Part shown: positions 20,988-29,867 of the stretch, piece after piece | Layout of the letters: each line of letters opens with the position of its first letter | Numbering within the stretch: position 1 is the stretch's first letter | From: Bryobacterales bacterium | GTDB lineage: Bacteria > Acidobacteriota > Terriglobia > Bryobacterales > Bryobacteraceae | NCBI GenBank assembly: GCA_016713735.1 | Contig: JADJOP010000005.1 | Span: forward strand, 186,001-250,000 | DNA length: 64,000 nucleotides | Direction: 5' to 3' | Notes under the pieces: model-generated | Seen by the model: only the letters and a program-made list of their open reading frames with translations | Databases searched by the model: none | Told to the model about the DNA's origin: nothing | Translations under genes and position numbers: made by a program

Positions 20988-22053
20988 ATGGCCAAACAAC
21001 TCCTCAAGGGCAACGAAGCCATCGTCAAAGGCGCCATCCTCGCCGGCTGCCGCGCCTTCTACGGCTACCCCATCACGCCGGCCAATGAGATCACCGAAGC
21101 CGCCGCCTGGTACATGCCGCAATCGGGCGGCGTCTTCCTCCAGGCCGAAAGCGAAGTCGCCGCCATCAACATGGTCTACGGCGCCGCCGCCTCCGGACAA
21201 CGCGTCATGACCGCCTCCAGCGGCCCCGGTATCAGCCTCATGAGCGAAGGCATCAGCTACCTCGCCGGCGCCGAGCTGCCCTGCGTCATCGCCGACATCA
21301 TGCGCGGCGGCCCCGGCCTCGGCAACATCGCCCCCGAACAAAGCGACTACCTGCAAGTGGTCAAAAACGGCGGCCACGGCTGCTACCGCACCCTCGTCCT
21401 CGCCCCCGCCTCCGTCCAGGAGATGTCCGATCTCACCCGCCTCGCCTTCGAACTCGCCGATCAATACCGCAACCCCGTCTTCGTCCTCACCGACGGCGTC
21501 ATCGGCCAGATGATGGAACCCGTCGAGTTCCCCGATGCCCCCGTCCTGCCTCCGCCGCCCGAATGGTCCGTCCGTGGCGACGCCGCCACCCGCAAGAATC
21601 TCGTCAGCAGCATCTTCCTCCAACCCGACGAGCTTGAGGAACACATCCGCCATCTCGAACACAAATACAAACTCGCCGAACGCAATGAGGTTCGCTTTGA
21701 GCGCTACCGTACCGACGATGCCGACTACATCCTCGTCGGCTACGGCATCGTCGCCCGCATCCTCAAACACGTCGTCGAGGACCTTCGCGCGCGGCATCGC
21801 GGTGGGTCTCCTTCGTCCCATAACCCTGTACCCTTTCCCGGATGAAGAGATCCGCCGCCTTGCCAAACGCGCCCACCACTTCTTTGTCTCCGAAATGAGC
21901 ACCGGCCAGATGGTCGACGACGTCCGCCTCGCCCTTGCCGGCCGCGCCCCCGTCGACTTCTACGGCCGTTGCGGCGGCAACCTCCCCACCGCCGAAGAGA
22001 TCGCATCGTTCGTCCTGCGCCGCGTCCGCGAAGAGGTGACCCTCCATGCCTAA
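20988..22053 (+). CDS. vorB: 2-oxoacid (3-methyl-2-oxobutanoate-type):ferredoxin oxidoreductase alpha subunit, one frameshift
   Basis: MAKQLLKGNEAIVKGAILAG and AFYGYPITPANEITEAAAW, then VFLQAESEVAAINMVYGAAA and SYLAGAELPCVIADIMRGGP, match VorB proteins closely. The chain (about 354 residues) is broken near 21790 in a GC repeat: two bases are missing in CGCGCGCG, after which GIAVGLLRPITLYPFPDEE continues normally. VorB-type alpha subunits bind the 2-oxoacid and, with beta and gamma, oxidatively decarboxylate branched 2-oxoacids to acyl-CoA while reducing ferredoxin; the reverse carboxylation is also known. AAAGGA precedes the ATG. The stop overlaps the next ATG by 8 bases. An alternative substrate such as 2-oxoglutarate cannot be excluded. 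Confidence 0.87.
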
Positions 22054-23481
22054 CTACGCCATCCTCCACGAAAAGCCCGAGTGCCTCTACGAGGACTATG
22101 AACGCAAAAGCGAACTCCACCGCCAGACTCACTACTGCCCCGGCTGCGGCCACGGCATCGTCCACAAGCTCCTCGCCGAAGCCATCACCGACCTCGGCAT
22201 TCAGGACCGTACGATCTTAATCTCCCCCGTCGGCTGCTCCGTCTTCGCCTATTACTACTTCGACGTCGGCAACGTCCAGGTCGCCCACGGCCGCGCCGCC
22301 GCCGTCGCCACCGCCGTCAAACGCGCCCACCCCCATGCCATCGTCATCTCCTACCAGGGCGACGGCGACCTCGCCGCCATCGGTTCGGCCGAAATCCTCC
22401 ACGCCGCCAACCGCGGCGAAAACATCACCACCATCTTCGTCAACAACGCCATCTACGGCATGACCGGCGGCCAGATGGCCCCACCACCCTCCTCGGCCAA
22501 AAGACCACCACCTCACCCACCGGCCGCGACTTCCACCACGACGGCGCCCCCATGAAGGTCGGCGAAATGCTCTCCGCCCTCGACGGCCCCACCTACATCG
22601 AACGCGTCTCGCTCGGCAACGTGAAGCAGATCATGCTCGCCCGCAAGGCCATCCGCAAAGCGCTCGAAACCCAGATCGCCGGCCTCGGCTTCTCCCTCGT
22701 CGAGTTCCTCAGCCCCTGCCCCACCATCTGGAAGCTCGACCCCGTCGACGCCCAAAAGCACGTCCACGACGTCATGGAAAAAAGCTTCCCCCTCGGCGTG
22801 AAATGCGACCGCACCGCCGAACGCACCGCGCCCCCCGAGCCCGCCCGGATGACGCGCCTCACCGAACTCCCGCGCATCCTCCGCCTCCCCTCCGCCGAAC
22901 CCACGCCCCCGCACGCCTCCGACGAGCCTCTCGACTGGCGCATCCGCGTCGCCGGCTTCGGCGGCCAGGGCGTTCTTCTCCTCGGCCAGCTCCTCGCCGA
23001 AGCAGGCATGGACGCCGGCCTCCACGTCAGTTGGCTCCCCAGCTACGGCCCCGAAATGCGCAGCGGCACCTCCAACTGCCACGTCCGCCTCTGCTCGAAC
23101 GAAATCGACTCCCCCGTCGTCTCCCGCCCCAACGCCCTCCTCGCCCTCAACGAACCCAGCCTGCGCAAATTCATCGCCTCGGTCGAGCCCGGCGGCGTCG
23201 TCATCTACAACGGCGATTCCATCCCCGCCGACTGCGCCCGCCACGACCTCCGCGTCGTCGCCCAGCCCTTCGCCGAAATCGCCGACTCCCTCGGCAGCGC
23301 CAAGGCCCTCAACATCGTCATGCTCGGCGCCTTCCTCAGCCTCTCCCACGCCCTGCCCGATTCCCCCATCGAAAGCGCCCTCAAGCGTCTCATCAAGTCC
23401 GACCGCTGGCTGGAACTCGACCGCCGCGCCCTCGCCGTCGGCCGCGAACGCGTTCCCGCCGAGGAGTTCGTCCATGCTTGA
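22046..23481 (+). CDS. vorA: 2-oxoacid:ferredoxin oxidoreductase beta-gamma fusion, one frameshift
   Basis: The N-terminal about 265 residues are the TPP-binding beta subunit: HYCPGCGHGIVHKLLAEAI, VISYQGDGDLAAIGSAEIL and FVNNAIYGMTGGQM. A break near 22484 (one C short in a C run) is followed in the next frame by GEMLSALDGPTYIERVS and VEFLSPCPTIWKLDP. Without any stop the frame runs on into a gamma subunit (IRVAGFGGQGVLLLGQLLAE and LPSYGPEMRSGTSNC) to the end. So beta and gamma, usually separate VorA and VorC, are one polypeptide of about 478 residues with a linker near residues 265-300. The 8-base overlaps on both sides show tight coupling. Confidence 0.85.
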
Positions 23482-24425
23482 AACCAACCCCGATACCCTC
23501 GTCTACTTTGAGAACGACATCGTCCCCCTCTCCCAGGCCCGCGTCCCGGTGTTGACCCACGCCTTCCACTACGGCACCGGCGTCTTTGAAGGCATCCGCG
23601 GCTACTGGTCCGCCGAACGCGAAGAGATGTTCCTTGTCCGTTGCGAAGAACACTACCGCCGCTGGATCGCCAACTGCCGCATCCTCGGCATCGACCCCGG
23701 CAAGCCCCCGCGAACTTGTCGAGCTCACCTGCGAACTCATCCGCCTCAACCACTTCCGCGCCGACCTCTACGTCCGCCCGCTCTGCTACATGTCCACCCC
23801 CAAAATCGGCGTCAAACCCGACGGCAAATCCAACTTCCTCATCGCCGCCATGCCCTTCGGCGTCTACCTCCCCAGCGACAACGGCATCCACGCCTGCGTC
23901 TCCTCCTGGCGTCGCCTCGAAGACAACGCCATCCCCAGCCGCGCCAAAATCTGCGGAGCCTACGTCAACAGCGTGCTGGCCACCATGGAAGCCCAGGCAA
24001 ACGGCTTCGACGAAGCCATCTTCCTCAACGAAAGCGGCCACGTCGCCGAAGGCTCGGCCTGCAATCTCTTCCTCGTTCGCAACGGTGCCCTCGTCACCCC
24101 CGCCGCGTCAGAGAACATCCTCGAAGGCATCACCCGCGCCTCCGTCATCGAACTCGCCCACCAGGAACTCCACATGGACGTGATCGAGCGCCCCGTCGAC
24201 CGCACCGAGCTCTACATCGCCGACGAGGTCTTCCTCACCGGCACCGCCGTCGAAATCGCCCCCGTCACCCGCGTCGATCACCGCCTCGTCGGCGACGGCA
24301 CGGTCGGCCCCGTCGCTCGCCGCATGCGCGCCGTCTACGCCGCCGCCGTTCACGGCCGCAATGAACGCTACGCCAAGTGGTTGAAGCCCGTCTACCAGCA
24401 CGTGCTCGCCGGCCTGCGGCATTGA
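23474..24425 (+). CDS. ilvE: Branched-chain amino acid aminotransferase (class IV PLP), one frameshift
   Basis: The N-terminal piece (HAFHYGTGVFEGIRGYWSAE) and the rest (AKICGAYVNSVLATMEAQAN with the PLP Lys, SGHVAEGSACNLFLVRNG, ENILEGITRASVIELA, YIADEVFLTGTAVEIAPV) are typical of IlvE/BCAT, about 317 residues. A break near 23710 fits loss of two bases from a CG repeat. It interconverts Val, Leu and Ile with their 2-oxoacids, which are the substrates of the VOR enzyme encoded upstream, so the operon links transamination to ferredoxin-dependent oxidation or reductive carboxylation. It overlaps the beta-gamma gene by 8 bases. Confidence 0.88.
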
Positions 24426-24470
24426 GGGTCGGCCTGCGCCCCTGCTAAAATCAGGGCTTGCCCTGAGGTC

Positions 24471-25479
24471 CTCAACCTCGGAGTCATCGGCGCAGGCTAT
24501 GCCGCCGAACACCTCCATTGGCCCGCCTTCCGCAGGCTCCTCAACTCCGCGTCCGCCTCGTCCACGACGCCGACCCCGCCCGCGCCGCCAAACTCGCCTC
24601 TCAACTCCCCGCCGCCGCCCCCTGCGGCTCCCCCCAACGCCTCATCGCCGACCCTCCTCGACGCCATCGCCATCCTCACTCCCCGCCTCACACGCCGAAC
24701 TCCTCCTCGCCGCCCTCGACTCCGGTAAACACGTCTTCGTCGAAAAGCCCCTCACCTCCCTCCCCGATCAGATCCCCCAACTCATCGCCCGCGCCGAATC
24801 TTCCGGCCGTGTCGTCGCCGTTGGTCACAACCTCCGCTGCCACCGCCTCGTCCGCAAAGCTAAAGCCATCCTCCACTCCGGCGCCCTCGGCCAACTCTTC
24901 GCCCTCCGCGGCGTCTGGATCTCTCCCACCCGCCCCCGCGCCCCCTGGAACCACGACCCCGGCATCGCCGGCTCCGTCCTCATGGACATCGGCGTCCACC
25001 ACATCGACCTCTTCGCCTTCCTCGCCGGCTCCCCCATCCAAACCGCCCACGCCTCCCTCCTCAGCAGCAATCGCGATTCCGAGAGCGCCGCTATCTCCGG
25101 CTCGCTCGCAAACGGCACGCTCTTCACCACCGTCATGGCCCGCCAGGGCCTTAATGACCACAACCTCCACATCGCCAGCAGCCGCGCCTCCATCGAGTTC
25201 TCTTGCCAGCGCGCCAACGCCTTCCGCCTCACGGAACCCCACCACCTCGGCCTCCACGCCCAACTCGCCGAAATCACCCAATACCTCTCCCAACTCCCCG
25301 CGCTCCTCGTGAGCCTCCGCACCGGAGGCGACTGGCTTGACTCCTACTACATCCAATGGAGCGAATTCGCCGCTGCCATCCACACCGGCTCGCGTGTGCC
25401 CTGCACCATCCGCGAAGCCGCCGCCGCCGTCGAGGTATGCGCCCCGCTCGCCATCCGGCAAACCGGAGCCCACGCTTGA
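24471..25479 (+). CDS. Gfo/Idh/MocA-family oxidoreductase, about three frameshifts, start unclear
   Basis: The NAD-binding start reads LNLGVIGAGYAAEHLHWPAF. Breaks lie near 24537, 24653 and 24683 in C-rich runs; in between come LRVRLVHDADPARAAKLASQ and LLDAIAILTP, then SHAELLLAALDSGKHVFVEK with the family EKP motif. The C-terminal substrate domain (GSVLMDIGVHHIDLFAFLAG) is intact. No ordinary start codon lies in frame before 24471, so the start may also be affected by an indel; CTG near 24463 is possible. It is a cytoplasmic NAD(P)-dependent sugar dehydrogenase, probably working with the two glycosyltransferases it overlaps or precedes. Confidence 0.75.
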
Positions 25480-26445
25480 CCCCAGCCCTCTCCGTCATCC
25501 TCGCCGCCTCTGGCGGCTACCCCGCTATCCGTGCCACCGTCCAACGCCTTAAACGCCAGGAAGCCGCCTCCTCCCTTGAGCTCGTCATCATCGCCATGAA
25601 CGGCCCCGCCGAGGTCCCCCCGCACGACGCCGCCCCTTTCCACTCCATCACCACCGTCACCCTTCCCGCCGAAGTCTCCGTCGCCGCCGCCAACGCCGAA
25701 GGCGTCCGCCGCGCCTCCGCCCCCCTCGTCGTCTTCGGCGAAGACCACTGCTTCCCCGACCCCGGCTGGGCCCAAGCCCTCATCGACGCCCACCAGCACC
25801 CCTACTCCGTCGTCGGACCCGTCTTCCGCAACGGCAACCCCGGCTCCGTCGTCAGTTGGTGCGACTTCCTCATCGCCTACAGCGCCTGGATGGACCCCTC
25901 TCCCGCCGGCCTCCGCCCCTTCCTCCCCGGCCATAACTCCAGCTACAAGCGCGGCGAACTGCTCGCCTACGGTCCCCAACTCGCCGAAAAGCTCGAAGCC
26001 GAAACCGTCCTCCACTACGAGATGTCCGCCGCCGGCCGCCGGCTTTTCCTCGAACCCAGAGCCCGCGTCGCCCACCTCAACTTCGCCCAGTTCCCCATTT
26101 GGACCAAGGTCCAGTTCTACGGCGGCTGGCGCTTTGGCGGTTACCGCGCCGCCTCCTGGCCGCTCCCCCGCAAACTCTTTTACGCCGCCGCCTCACCGCT
26201 CATCCCCTCGTCCGCTTCGCCCGCATCGCCCGCGAACTCCTCCTCCCCCCGGCCGCCCCTCTTCGCTCCTCCTCCGCATCGCTCCCATGCTCTGGTTCGG
26301 ACTCGCCATCGACGGACTCGGCCAGTTCCTCGGTTACCTCACCGGCCCCGGCCGCTCCGCCGAAATCCTCAGCGACTTCGAGTACAACCGCGTCCGCTTC
26401 CTTTCCTTAGCCGACCGAAAGCAGGTGCTCTCCCCCGATGCCTGA
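25476..26445 (+). CDS. Glycosyltransferase family 2-like protein, two frameshifts
   Basis: A TTG start at 25476 overlaps the previous stop as TTGA, with a GGAG about 8 bases before it. The N-terminal half has a GT-A-like fold: ALSVILAASGGYPAIRATVQ and APLVVFGEDHCFPDPGW, where GEDH may replace the usual DxD, then FLPGHNSSYKRGELL. Breaks near 26210 and 26258 (each one C short in a C run) lead to VRFARIARELLLPP and finally a membrane-like tail (LWFGLAIDGLGQFLGYLTGP). The product is about 320 residues. It probably transfers a sugar at the inner membrane. It overlaps the next glycosyltransferase by 8 bases. Confidence 0.75.
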
Positions 26446-27316
26446 GGCCGTCGACTACTCCGTCATCGTCACCACGCGCGATCGCCCCGCCCAGCTCCAC
26501 GCCCTTCTCGGCTTCCTCGCCGCGCTCGACTTCCCCCGCCACCGCTTCGAAGTCATCGTCGTCGACGACGGCAGCGCCTCCCCACTCCACCTCCAACCGC
26601 CCCCTGGCCTCAACCTCCGCCTGTTCACCTGCCCTCACGCCGGCCCCGCTTATGGCCGCAACCTCGGCGCGCAGCACGCCGCCGGCCGCTACCTCGCCTT
26701 CATCGACGACGATTGCGAACCCACCCCCGCCTGGCTCACCGCTTTCCACCACGCCCACACCACTGCACCCAACGCACTCCTCGGCGGCCGCACCCTCAAT
26801 GGACTCCCTGCCAACCCCTACTCCGAAGCCAGCCAGTTCATCGTCGAAATCGTCTACGCCTTCTATAACCCCGACCCCACCCACGCCCGCTTCTTCGCCA
26901 CAAACAACATGGCCCTTCCCCGGGCAACCTTCCTCGCCCTCGGCGGCTTCGACGAGCGTTACCGCTTCGCCTCCGAAGACCGCGACCTCTGCGCCCGCTG
27001 GCTCGAAGGCGGCCACCCCATGCGCTACGTCCCCGGCGCCCTTATCCGCCACTGCCACCCGCTCGACTGCGCCTCCTTCTGCCGCCAGCACTTCTCCTAC
27101 GGCCAGGGCGCCAACCGTTTTCACCGCACCACCGGCGAACGCGGCACTGGCCGCCTACGCGACCACTTCGGATTCCACCTCCAACTCCCCCGCTGGTTTG
27201 CCATCGCCTGGCAGCGCCACCCCGGCCTGCCCGCACTGCGCCTGTGGTCACTGCTCCTGCTCTGGCAACTCGCCAACCTCGCCGGCTATCTCACCGCACG
27301 CTTTGGCCGTGGCTGA
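26438..27316 (+). CDS. Glycosyltransferase family 2
   Basis: This 292-residue protein has a GT-A nucleotide-diphospho-sugar fold: VDYSVIVTTRDRPAQLHALL at the start, FEVIVVDDGSASPL, and the metal-binding YLAFIDDDCEPTPAWL (DDD as DxD). GGFDERYRFASEDRDLCARW supplies the ED base motif. A C-terminal hydrophobic stretch (LWSLLLLWQLANLAGYL) suggests membrane association. It is intact, unlike its upstream partner, with which it overlaps by 8 bases. The acceptor is unknown; a cell-surface glycan is likely. It is convergent with the sialidase gene, 21 bases away. Confidence 0.88.
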   Translation: MPEAVDYSVIVTTRDRPAQLHALLGFLAALDFPRHRFEVIVVDDGSASPLHLQPPPGLNLRLFTCPHAGPAYGRNLGAQHAAGRYLAFIDDDCEPTPAWLTAFHHAHTTAPNALLGGRTLNGLPANPYSEASQFIVEIVYAFYNPDPTHARFFATNNMALPRATFLALGGFDERYRFASEDRDLCARWLEGGHPMRYVPGALIRHCHPLDCASFCRQHFSYGQGANRFHRTTGERGTGRLRDHFGFHLQLPRWFAIAWQRHPGLPALRLWSLLLLWQLANLAGYLTARFGRG

Positions 27317-27337
27317 CCCCGCCCTCCCTCCGTTCGC

Positions 27338-28438
27338 TCACTCCCCCCGCAGCCACTTCCTCGCAAACCGCGCGAACACGATCCGCTCATACGGACCCTG
27401 CTCCCCGCACTCATACAAACACCCCAAATCCCGCTTGCCCACCGTCGCCAGCGACGAATACGCCGCCGGACCCGCGTGCAATACCCGCTCCACCCACGTC
27501 GCGCCCTCATCCCGCGAGGCGCGCACCGTCATCCGCTCCCGCTTCGTCGACGCCGGATTCGAAAAATACAGCACGCCCCCCGCCGCAATCAGACTCGCCT
27601 CGCACACCGGCTCCACCAGCGCCTCATCCCATCGCGTCTCGCCCACGTCAACCCGCCATCCACACTCACCGCCACCGCCCGCCGGTTCTTCCCGTGATAG
27701 CTCCGCATGTTCAACAGCAGCGAACCATCCCGCAACTCCACCACCGCGCACTCGTTCGTCCCAGCCCCCGCCCTGCCGCCGATCCTCCACGTCTCCCCGC
27801 CGTCGTCGCTATAGATCACGTGCGAGTACTTCTCCTTCGTCCCCTCCTCCACGTGATCGCACGGAATCACAATCCGCCCCTTCTTCGTCTGAATGCCGTT
27901 CCCCCGGACCCGTCGCATACCACGTCCAATCCGCCCGCCGCGTCTGCTCCGTAATCTCCCTAGGCGCGCTCCACCGCTTCCCATCATCGTCGCTGTGGCA
28001 GAGAACACCGTCCGCCGCGCCTCCACCGCGCGGTCGATCATCTGCTTCTCCGTCACGTTCCCCAGATTGAACGTGAGCGGCAGCAAGATCCGCCCCGTCT
28101 TGCGATCCTGCACCGGACACGGATTCCCAATCGTGTTCGGACCCATGTCCGAAATCACCTGCACCGCGCCCCACGTCTTCCCCCGTCCGTGCTCCGCTTC
28201 AGCAACAGGTCAATATCGCCCGTATCGCTCCTCGACCCCGCCGCCCCTCGCAAAACGCCAACAGTGTCCCTTTCTTCGTCTCCAACAACGCCGGAATGCG
28301 ATACGTGTGATACCCGCCCTCGCCCGCGCGGAACACCTCCCCCGTCGTCACCGCTTCCGCATCCGGAGCGCCCCACGCGCACGCCGCTCCCACCAGGCCG
28401 CTCACCGCCTGCCGTCTCGTCCACATCTTGGTCTTCAT
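27338..28438 (-). CDS. Exported sialidase/BNR-repeat protein with about five frameshifts
   Basis: The N-terminus is a Tat-like signal (MKTKMWTRRQAVSGLVGAAC) followed by YHTYRIPALLETKKGTLLAF, the RIP motif of exo-alpha-sialidases. Across frames the family continues: SDTGDIDLLLKRSTDGG, VISDMGPNTIGNPCPVQD, CHSDDDGKRWSAPREIT, GIQTKKGRIVIPCDH and YSDDGGETWRIGG (Asp boxes), NECAVVELRDGSLLLNMRS, and EPVCEASLIAAGGVLYFSNP. Breaks near 28245, 28182, 28005, 27905 and 27645 all lie in G runs or a T repeat. Total length is about 365 residues. It would release terminal sialic acids or related sugars outside the cytoplasm. Either the sequence is poor here or this is a true pseudogene. Confidence 0.75.
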
Positions 28439-28445
28439 TGCGTTG

Positions 28446-29860
28446 TCAGGATACCAGCGGCTTGATCACGTGCCCCGCCACATCCGTCAGCCGGAAGTCG
28501 CGCCCCATGAAGCGGTACGTCAGCTTCTCGTGATCCAGCCCCAGCAGATGCAGAATCGTTGCCTGCACATCGTGCACGTCAATCCGATCGCCCGTCGGGC
28601 TGAACCCAAACTCGTCCGTCCCGCCCACCACACGCCCCGGCGGCAACCCGCCCCCGGCAAACATCATCGTGAACGCATCGATATGGTGATTGCGCCCGAT
28701 CTTGCCCTTCTCGCGCACCTCGCCCATCGGCGTCCGCCCAAACTCGCCGCCCCAAATCACCAGCGTCCGCTCCGACAGCCCGCGCTGCTTCAAGTCGGGG
28801 ATCAGCGCCATCGTCGGCCGGTCCACTTCCTTGCACACGCTCGTCAGCGGCTCGTCCAAATCCTGGTGGTGATCCCAATCGGCGTGATACAACTGCACAA
28901 ACCGCACGCCCCGCTCCACCAGCCGCCGCGCCAGCAGGCAGTTGTTCGCATACGACGCCTTCCCCGGCTCGGCCCCGTACATCTCCATCGTCGCCGCGCT
29001 CTCTTTCGAGAAATCGATCAGCTCCGGACCGCTCGACTGCATCCGGTAGGCCATCTCATATTGAGAAATTCGGGTCTGAATCTCCGAATCTCCCGTCTCG
29101 GCCAGCTCCAGTTGGTTGATGTCGCCAATCAGGTCGAGCGTCGCCTTCTGCTCATGCGCGTCCACTCCTCCTGGAGTCGACAAATTCAAAATCGGATCGC
29201 CCGCCGACCGGAACGGCACCCCTGGTACGACGTCGGCAAAAATCCCGACGCCCACACCGCGGCTCCGCCCCTTGGTCCCCGCGGCCCCGACTGCAACACC
29301 ACATACCCCGGCAAATCGTTCGACTCGCTCCCAATCCCATACGTCACCCACGAGCCCATGCTCGGCCGCCCCGGCCGCACCGAACCCGTGTTCGAGAACA
29401 GCTTCGCCGGACCGTGATTGAAGTTCTCCGTCGAAATCCCGCTCACCATCGTCACATCATCGGCAATCGAACCAATGTGCGAAAACAGATCGGAAAACCA
29501 CAGCCCGCTTTTGCCATGCTGCTGGAACTTCCGCCGGCTCCCCAACAGCTTCGGCGTCTCCTTGGCAAACGTGTCCATGAAGGCGAACCGCTTGCCCTTC
29601 ATAAACGCATCCGGCGCCGGCTTGGCGTCCCACTTCTGCAACTCCGGCTTATAGTCAAACAACTCGAACTGGCTCGGCGCGCCCGCCATGAAACAGTAAA
29701 TGACGCTGTCGATCTTCGGCGGGAAATGCGGCTTCCGCGTCGCCCCCATCGTGTTGCCCACCAGCAGGCTCGCCAGCGCCGCCTTGCCCACGCCCACACC
29801 GCAGTCGCGGAACAACTGCCGCCGCGTGCGCACTCGCATATACCGTTCGTCGTAGGTCAT
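28446..29860 (-). CDS. DUF1501 protein, one frameshift
   Basis: This protein is about 470 residues. The N-terminus holds a Tat-like segment (RTRRQLFRDCGVGVGKAALA), then IDSVIYCFMAGAPSQFELFD, the alkaline-phosphatase-like fold start of DUF1501. A break near 29225 (one G short in a G run after SYQG) joins VPFRSAGDPILNLSTPGGVD, LARRLVERGVRFVQLYHADW, LVIWGGEFGRTPMG and a C-terminal DRIDVHDVQATILHLLGLDH. DUF1501 proteins are sulfatase-related exported proteins found beside PSD1 proteins; their activity is not established. It starts 8 bases after the PSD1 stop and so forms a unit with it. Confidence 0.85.
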
Positions 29861-29867
29861 CGCCCTC

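Noticed and set aside
25356..28070. Plus-strand open frame of 904 codons
   Set aside because: Only its first third after 25476 is a real glycosyltransferase; after about 26210 it is out of frame with both glycosyltransferases and antisense to the sialidase.
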